Source of the DNA: Bacillota bacterium
Lineage (GTDB): Bacteria; Bacillota; Peptococcia; Peptococcales; Peptococcaceae
NCBI GenBank assembly: GCA_023443145.1
Contig: JAEZVS010000134.1
Coordinates: forward strand, 1 to 18,079
Direction of reading: 5' to 3'
DNA: 18,079 nt
Shown here piece by piece: positions 14,665-18,079 of this stretch. The notes beneath the pieces are model-generated. The model ran no database searches and was not told the origin of the DNA. It saw only the letters and a program-made list of their open reading frames with translations. The stretch's first letter is position 1; every line of letters begins with the position of its first letter. The position numbers and the translations under genes are program-made.

Positions 14665-15543
14665 TTACACCTCTTCTTTCTTTAAAAGGGGGAAACCTAG
14701 AGCTTCTCGCGATGCCACAAATTTTTGTGCGCAAACACGCGCCATCTGACGGACACGCCCAATATAATGGGTGCGTTCTGTTACACTAATGGCCCCACGT
14801 GCATCAAGAAGATTAAAAGTATGCGAACACTTCAGCACATAATCATATGCCGGCTGTACCAAACCTGCTTCCAGTGTGCGCATGGCTTCCTTTTCATACA
14901 TATCGAATAAGGTTAAAAGCATATCGATGTCTGCCACTTCAAAATTGTATTTAGAATATTCCACTTCGTTATTGTGGAACACATCTCCATAGCTGACACC
15001 ATCCACCCATGGAATATCATAAACATTATCTTTATTCTCAATAAACATAGCCAAACGTTCCAAGCCGTATGTGATTTCCCCGCTCACAGGCATACAGTCG
15101 ATGCCGCCGCATTGTTGGAAATAAGTGAACTGGGTCACTTCCATTCCGTCTAGCCAGACTTCCCAACCCAAGCCCCAGGCACCTAAGGTTGGTGATTCCC
15201 AGTTGTCTTCAACAAAACGCACATCATGCTCACTCAGATTAATGCCCAGAACTTCCAAGCTTTTTAAATATAGCTCTTGAATATTATCCGGAGAGGGTTT
15301 CAAAATCACTTGATACTGATAGTAATGCTGTAAACGATTCGGGTTGTCACCATAACGGCCATCTGCCGGACGACGGCAAGGCTCAATATAGGCCACATGC
15401 CAAGGCTCCGGTCCGAGAGACCGTAAAAAAGTGGCTGGGTTCATTGTCCCGGCTCCTTTTTCTATATCGTATGGCTGCAACACCACACAGCCGGCTTCAC
15501 CCCAATACTTATTCAATGCCAATATCATCTCTTGAAAATTCAT
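14665..15543 (-). CDS. glyQ: Glycine--tRNA ligase alpha subunit
   Basis: A 292-residue class II synthetase chain with the active site for glycyl-adenylate formation. Diagnostic stretches: [67 protein letters not shown], and the motif with [10 protein letters not shown] near the C-terminal half. Length and motifs are complete. The ATG at 15543 has AAGGAGG 5 bases upstream; an in-frame extension to 15573 reads through the terminator hairpin of the leader and is rejected. Expression should respond to uncharged tRNA-Gly through the T-box. Confidence 0.98.
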   Translation of the reverse strand: MNFQEMILALNKYWGEAGCVVLQPYDIEKGAGTMNPATFLRSLGPEPWHVAYIEPCRRPADGRYGDNPNRLQHYYQYQVILKPSPDNIQELYLKSLEVLGINLSEHDVRFVEDNWESPTLGAWGLGWEVWLDGMEVTQFTYFQQCGGIDCMPVSGEITYGLERLAMFIENKDNVYDIPWVDGVSYGDVFHNNEVEYSKYNFEVADIDMLLTLFDMYEKEAMRTLEAGLVQPAYDYVLKCSHTFNLLDARGAISVTERTHYIGRVRQMARVCAQKFVASREALGFPLLKKEEV

Positions 15544-15560
15544 AATAGCCTCCTTGCCAC

Positions 15561-15602
15561 AAAAAAAAGCCACCTCGTCCTAAGAGACAGGGACGAGATG
15601 GC
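15561..15602 (-). terminator. Regulatory terminator of the glyQS T-box leader
   Basis: On the minus strand GCCATCTCGTCC and GGACGAGGTGGC form a 12-base stem with one G-U pair around a 10-base loop, followed by eight T (15568-15561), 17 bases before the glyQ start. It is the premature terminator of the T-box switch. The competing antiterminator would pair AGGG (15617-15614) with CCCT (15592-15589), part of which is needed by this stem. Confidence 0.93.
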
Positions 15603-15756
15603 CCGCGGTTCCACCCTGATTAGCTTTCGCTCGCTTTATTATCGTGAAGCTCACAGATGCCTTTCCATCAGACGTCGGACTGTTCTTTCACCATCAACAG
15701 CTCGCTGAACCAAACGTGCTCATGTACTCCTTCTGCTCATCGCTTCATATTGAATT
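15561..15756 (-). promoter_or_regulatory. Glycine T-box riboswitch in the glyQS leader
   Basis: A leader of about 200 bases with the canonical T-box AGGGTGGAACCGCGG (15617-15603) before a terminator. Stem I is closed by GAAGC (15746-15742) pairing with GCTTC. On its 3' side is GGAAAGGCATC, in which GGC (15661-15659) followed by A is the likely specifier codon for glycine. The acceptor-sensing bulge is TGGA, which pairs with a UCCA end, as expected for tRNA-Gly with discriminator U. Uncharged tRNA-Gly should stabilise the antiterminator and turn on glyQS. The short leader, without extra stems II and IIA, fits the usual glycine class. Confidence 0.93.
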
Positions 15757-15762
15757 GATTAA

Positions 15763-15791
15763 AATATAGCTTTTTTTATTTCGTTTGTCAA
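15763..15791 (-). promoter_or_regulatory. Sigma-A-like promoter of glyQS
   Basis: TTGACA (15791-15786), a 17-base spacer and TATATT (15768-15763) on the minus strand. The predicted start near 15756 lies about 10 bases before stem I of the T-box, which is where a T-box transcript should begin. Confidence 0.8.
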
Positions 15792-15903
15792 TATACGGTC
15801 CTTAAGAAATGTCACCGGTCAGGCGCCTTCGTCGCATGAAGTATTGGGGTTTTTTCTTTGTTCCGCAGCCGAGAATGCATGAACAAATAGACATAAAATG
15901 CGT
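15792..15903. other. Gap between the glyQS and tRNA-Pro promoters
   Basis: About 110 bases between two divergent promoters. I see no hairpin terminator or known riboswitch motif. A 32-codon reading frame on the plus strand (15809-15907) starts with ATG, has no convincing ribosome site, and its stop overlaps the tRNA -35 box. It is noted but not called as a gene. Confidence 0.4.
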
Positions 15904-15932
15904 TTGACAAATCGAAAAAAATATGCTAATAT
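15904..15932 (+). promoter_or_regulatory. Promoter of the tRNA-Pro gene
   Basis: TTGACA (15904-15909), a 17-base spacer and TAATAT (15927-15932), with TG one base before the -10 box (extended -10). The predicted start is a few bases before the tRNA. The match and position suggest strong constitutive expression. Confidence 0.8.
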
Positions 15933-15945
15933 TGATTTTGCTATT

Positions 15946-16019
15946 CGGGGCGTGGCTCAGCTTGGTAGAGTGCTGCATTGGGGTTGCAGAGGTCGCTGGT
16001 TCAAATCCAGTCGCTCCGA
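15946..16019 (+). tRNA. tRNA-Pro (anticodon GGG)
   Basis: A 74-base cloverleaf. Acceptor CGGGGCG pairs with CGCTCCG (one G-U), with A73. The D stem is GCTC/GAGT with loop AGCTTGGTA. The anticodon stem is CTGCA/TGCAG with loop TTGGGGT, giving anticodon GGG at positions 34-36 and G37. The variable loop is AGGTC and the T arm is GCTGG-TTCAAAT-CCAGT. C1-G72 with A73 and G37 is the bacterial proline identity set. CCA is not encoded. Position 8 is T, a possible 4-thiouridine site for the ThiI encoded next door. Confidence 0.96.
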
Positions 16020-16020
16020 T

Positions 16021-16059
16021 AAAAAACGCAAGACGGATAAATCCGTCTTGCGTTTTTTT
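16021..16059 (+). terminator. Terminator of tRNA-Pro, shared with the convergent small gene
   Basis: CGCAAGACGGAT (16027-16038) and ATCCGTCTTGCG (16041-16052) form a long stem with a tight AT-rich loop, followed by seven T on the plus strand; six A precede it, so it is T-rich downstream on the minus strand too. It starts one base after the tRNA. The stop codon of the minus-strand small gene (16060-16058) lies at the edge of its T-run, so the hairpin probably ends both transcripts. Confidence 0.9.
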
Positions 16060-16207
16060 ATTTGCTTTTTTTCTTTTTAAGACGATCTTTAAGTTCTGCC
16101 ACACGATCCCTTTTAGAATCGGTAGACAAAGGGCCTTCGTTTTTGGCAACTGTGTCTCTGTTCCATTTGTGTCGATCACGCGGCGTTTCATAGAGATTTT
16201 TTCCCAT
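16058..16207 (-). CDS. Small basic protein of unknown function (49 residues)
   Basis: I do not recognise this protein. It is 49 residues, highly charged (16 Lys/Arg against 8 Asp/Glu), begins MGKNLYETPRDRHKWNRD and ends with a predicted charged helix and a KKKK tail. There is no signal peptide, membrane segment or cysteine. Coding support: the ATG lies one base after the thiI stop with AAGGGGTG at good distance upstream, it is on the same strand as thiI, and a terminator follows its stop directly. The composition suggests a nucleic-acid- or ribosome-associated peptide, but that is inference. A longer in-frame reading extends back into thiI and lacks a ribosome site. Confidence 0.65.
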   Translation of the reverse strand: MGKNLYETPRDRHKWNRDTVAKNEGPLSTDSKRDRVAELKDRLKKKKSK

Positions 16208-16208
16208 G

Positions 16209-17456
16209 TTACACCCCTTCCGGATCGATCTGCATCTCGGCAAACAAGATCCGTTTGCGATCGTCACGATCACTGCGAAAGAATATGCTCTCTGTCTCCT
16301 CAATGGCCCGCTCAATAAGCGCATCCAAATCAGTGATGCGTTTTTCCTCGTGGGCGCATACTTCCGCTTTCGGTTTCGTTTTGGGTTCTTTCGGCACAAA
16401 AACCGTGCAGCAATCTTCATAAGGCAAGACCGACGTTCCGTATGTGCCAATTTTTTTTGCCTGTTCAATAATGTCCACTTTATCAAAAGTTAAAAGTGGC
16501 CGCAATACAGGCATTGATGTCACCTGGTTGATTGCAAAAAGGCTGTCTAAGGTTTGGCTGGCTACTTGACCGATATTGTCTCCGGTTACAATGGCCTTGG
16601 CATGACGTTTATGCGCCAGTTGCTCTGCGATGCGCAGCATAATGCGCCGCATAATGGTGATGCGCAAATTGGCATGACAGCTGGCACCGATGGCTTCTTG
16701 AATAGCTGTGAACGGCACCAAATGCACCACCATTTGATGACCGTATGCAGATAAACGACGCGCCAAGTCTAACACTTTTTTTTCTGCTTCTTTAGATGTA
16801 TAAGGATGGCTGTGAAAATGAATGGCTTCAATAACCACACCGCGTCGCATCATCATCCAACCTGCCACAGGGCTGTCAATACCGCCTGAAAGCAAAATCA
16901 TGGCGCGCCCTCCACTGCCCAACGGTAATCCGCCCAAACCTTTGAAAGTTTTTACATACACATATGCCGCTTCGAAACGAATATCGACTGCTATATTGAC
17001 CTCATAATCAACCAGATTCGGTATTAATTGCGGGCAGGCATCCAATAAAGCCTCGGCGACGATTTGTTGAAAAGCCATCGATGAAATAGGAAACTGTTTG
17101 TTGGCACGTTTGACACTGACCCGAAAGGTGGTGGCCGCCTTTAAATCCTTTGCTTCGGAAAGTGCTGCTTGAATGATTTCGTTTTCATCCAATGCGGTTT
17201 TTATCACCGGACTAAAAGAAGAAATGCCGAAGACTTTTTGTAAGCTGCTGTACACCTTTTCAGGATTGAGTCCTTGCAGCGACAAGAGCAACCGCCCTTG
17301 CTGCCTCTCCAACTGAACCGGCTCACCCAGATCAAGACGCAGCTGATTGCGCACATTGGATACGAGTGTTTTTAAAAACTCTTTTTGGTTTTTACCCTTT
17401 AATCCCAACTCTCCATAGCGAATTAAAATATGATCGTACGAATATGATTCTCCCAA
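16209..17456 (-). CDS. thiI: tRNA 4-thiouridine synthase ThiI, without rhodanese domain
   Basis: A 415-residue sulfurtransferase that makes 4-thiouridine at tRNA position 8 and can supply sulfur for the thiamine thiazole. The N-terminus DHILIRYGELGLKGKN is the NFLD start, followed by a THUMP domain (about 60-165) and a PP-loop ATPase domain with LLSGGIDSPVAGW (SGGIDSP at 190-196). TGDNIGQVASQTLDSL and the YEDCCTVFVP motif (Cys349, Cys350) follow. The C-terminal rhodanese domain of the E. coli protein (482 residues) is absent, as in most Bacillota. The start is a TTG at 17456 with AAGGAGG upstream; no closer ATG fits. It lies 26 bases after a gene that itself ends in a rhodanese domain. Confidence 0.95.
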   Translation of the reverse strand: MGESYSYDHILIRYGELGLKGKNQKEFLKTLVSNVRNQLRLDLGEPVQLERQQGRLLLSLQGLNPEKVYSSLQKVFGISSFSPVIKTALDENEIIQAALSEAKDLKAATTFRVSVKRANKQFPISSMAFQQIVAEALLDACPQLIPNLVDYEVNIAVDIRFEAAYVYVKTFKGLGGLPLGSGGRAMILLSGGIDSPVAGWMMMRRGVVIEAIHFHSHPYTSKEAEKKVLDLARRLSAYGHQMVVHLVPFTAIQEAIGASCHANLRITIMRRIMLRIAEQLAHKRHAKAIVTGDNIGQVASQTLDSLFAINQVTSMPVLRPLLTFDKVDIIEQAKKIGTYGTSVLPYEDCCTVFVPKEPKTKPKAEVCAHEEKRITDLDALIERAIEETESIFFRSDRDDRKRILFAEMQIDPEGV

Positions 17457-17482
17457 TATGATTCCTCCTTGATGCCGGCGCC

Positions 17483-18079
17483 TCAATTATTTATAAAGCG
17501 CTCAAAAGGCCAGAAGTAAATACCGCCTTGCAGAAAACGCACATTGGAAAAACCGAGACTTTCCAAAATCAATTGGGCTTCGTAACCGCGGGTGGAAAGT
17601 ATGCAAAAAACAATGATTTCTTTATCTTTCGGAATTTCAGCATGGCGAGCACGCAACTCTTCTACAGGGATATGCACCTGATGTTTGGTGTGGAAAGCAG
17701 CCATTTGAGACACTTCATCATCACAACGCAAATCGACAAAGCAAACGTTATCATCCATGCGTTTTTGCAACATGTCAAAAAATGTGATCTGATGTGCCCG
17801 ATCTTCTATGACGTTTTGAATCACATTGCCGTTGGTAATGAGATTATCCACCGCCGACGAAAAAGGTGGCGCATACGCAAGGTCCATGTTGGCCATATCA
17901 TAGACTGTCATTTGCGGATTAGCCGATAAGGCGCCGGCGATGGTATCAATGCGCTTATCCACCTGACCCGGACCTACAATCTGAATACCCAATAGACGCT
18001 TTGACCGGCGATCGGCTATCGTTTTCACCATAATGAGCTTTTTACCCGGCATAAAGTGGCTGATATCAGGACCCGGCAC
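17483..18079 (-). CDS. CoA-disulfide reductase-like flavoprotein with C-terminal rhodanese domain, 5' part outside window
   Basis: Only the last 198 residues are present; the reading frame is open to the window edge, where the GTG is internal sequence, not a start. Residues about 10-90 are the dimerisation domain of a pyridine nucleotide-disulfide oxidoreductase (LLGIQIVGPGQVDKRIDTIA and LAYAPPFSSAVDNL, typical of the CoADR/Nox group). Residues about 95-198 are a rhodanese domain with FVDLR and the active-site loop CILSTR (Cys159, Arg164), ending LQGGIYFWPF. Full-length relatives use FAD and NAD(P)H to reduce CoA disulfide, CoA persulfide or polysulfide. The substrate cannot be told from this fragment. 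It precedes thiI by 26 bases on the same strand. Confidence 0.88.
   Translation of the reverse strand: MPGPDISHFMPGKKLIMVKTIADRRSKRLLGIQIVGPGQVDKRIDTIAGALSANPQMTVYDMANMDLAYAPPFSSAVDNLITNGNVIQNVIEDRAHQITFFDMLQKRMDDNVCFVDLRCDDEVSQMAAFHTKHQVHIPVEELRARHAEIPKDKEIIVFCILSTRGYEAQLILESLGFSNVRFLQGGIYFWPFERFINN

Noticed and set aside
15802..16191. A 129-codon minus-strand frame containing GATGFEPATSATP
   Set aside because: This peptide is the well-known artefact of translating the antisense of a tRNA gene; the frame runs straight across tRNA-Pro and has no ribosome site.
15898..16318. Plus-strand frames across the tRNA (one containing GVAQLGRVLHWG) and on through its terminator
   Set aside because: They are translations of the tRNA itself and of the terminator, lie opposite the small gene and thiI, and show no coding signals.
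1..18079. Mobile elements, CRISPR arrays, toxin-antitoxin or defence modules
   Set aside because: I looked for direct repeats, transposase or integrase motifs and short paired genes on both strands and found none; the gene content is core metabolism, translation and wall functions.

Overview
The window looks like a chromosomal housekeeping stretch from an anaerobic, low-to-moderate GC Bacillota (Clostridia or Negativicutes type). Supporting signs are strong GGAGG-type ribosome binding sites, TTG/GTG starts, sigma-A-like promoters, a glycine T-box in front of glyQS, a clostridial 2[4Fe-4S] ferredoxin, a ThiI without a rhodanese domain, and the proB-proA-nadD-yqeK-rsfS gene order. The genus cannot be fixed from the sequence alone. 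I see no phage, insertion sequence, CRISPR array, toxin-antitoxin or defence genes.

Almost everything is on the minus strand, so transcription runs from high to low coordinates. 18079-16058: the 3' part of a CoA-disulfide-reductase-like flavoprotein ending in a rhodanese domain, then thiI (tRNA 4-thiouridine synthase), then a 49-residue basic protein of unknown function. 15946-16019 (plus): a tRNA-Pro(GGG) with its own promoter and a hairpin terminator shared with the convergent small gene. 15791-12610: a promoter, a glycine T-box leader and glyQ-glyS. 11592-12485 (plus): a MenA/UbiA-type prenyltransferase with its own promoter, convergent with glyS across a shared bidirectional terminator. 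11318-11142: a monocistronic 2[4Fe-4S] ferredoxin, divergent from the prenyltransferase. 11052-9171: RNase HI with a hybrid-binding domain, then a secreted coiled-coil M23 peptidase (EnvC/PcsB-like), ending in a terminator.

9097-3163 is a tight eight-gene cluster, mostly overlapping or separated by a few bases: yhbY, proB, proA, nadD, yqeK, rsfS, murI and a lipid/diacylglycerol kinase. It mixes ribosome assembly and silencing, proline and NAD synthesis, dinucleotide-polyphosphate hydrolysis, and wall and lipid precursor supply. A good promoter at 3131-3160 starts the last unit, ftsE-ftsX-pnp-mtnA, which runs off the left edge. FtsEX is a plausible membrane activator of the M23 peptidase encoded 6 kb away. 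Pnp and MtnA suggest nucleoside or methylthioadenosine salvage.

I found no clearly new multi-gene system. The points most worth a second look are: the PNP beside mtnA that has Glu where the family normally has the 5'-OH-contacting His; the rhodanese domain in the gene upstream of a rhodanese-less ThiI; the unassigned 49-residue basic protein after thiI; the palindrome and hairpin in the prenyltransferase leader; and the FtsEX/M23 pairing.
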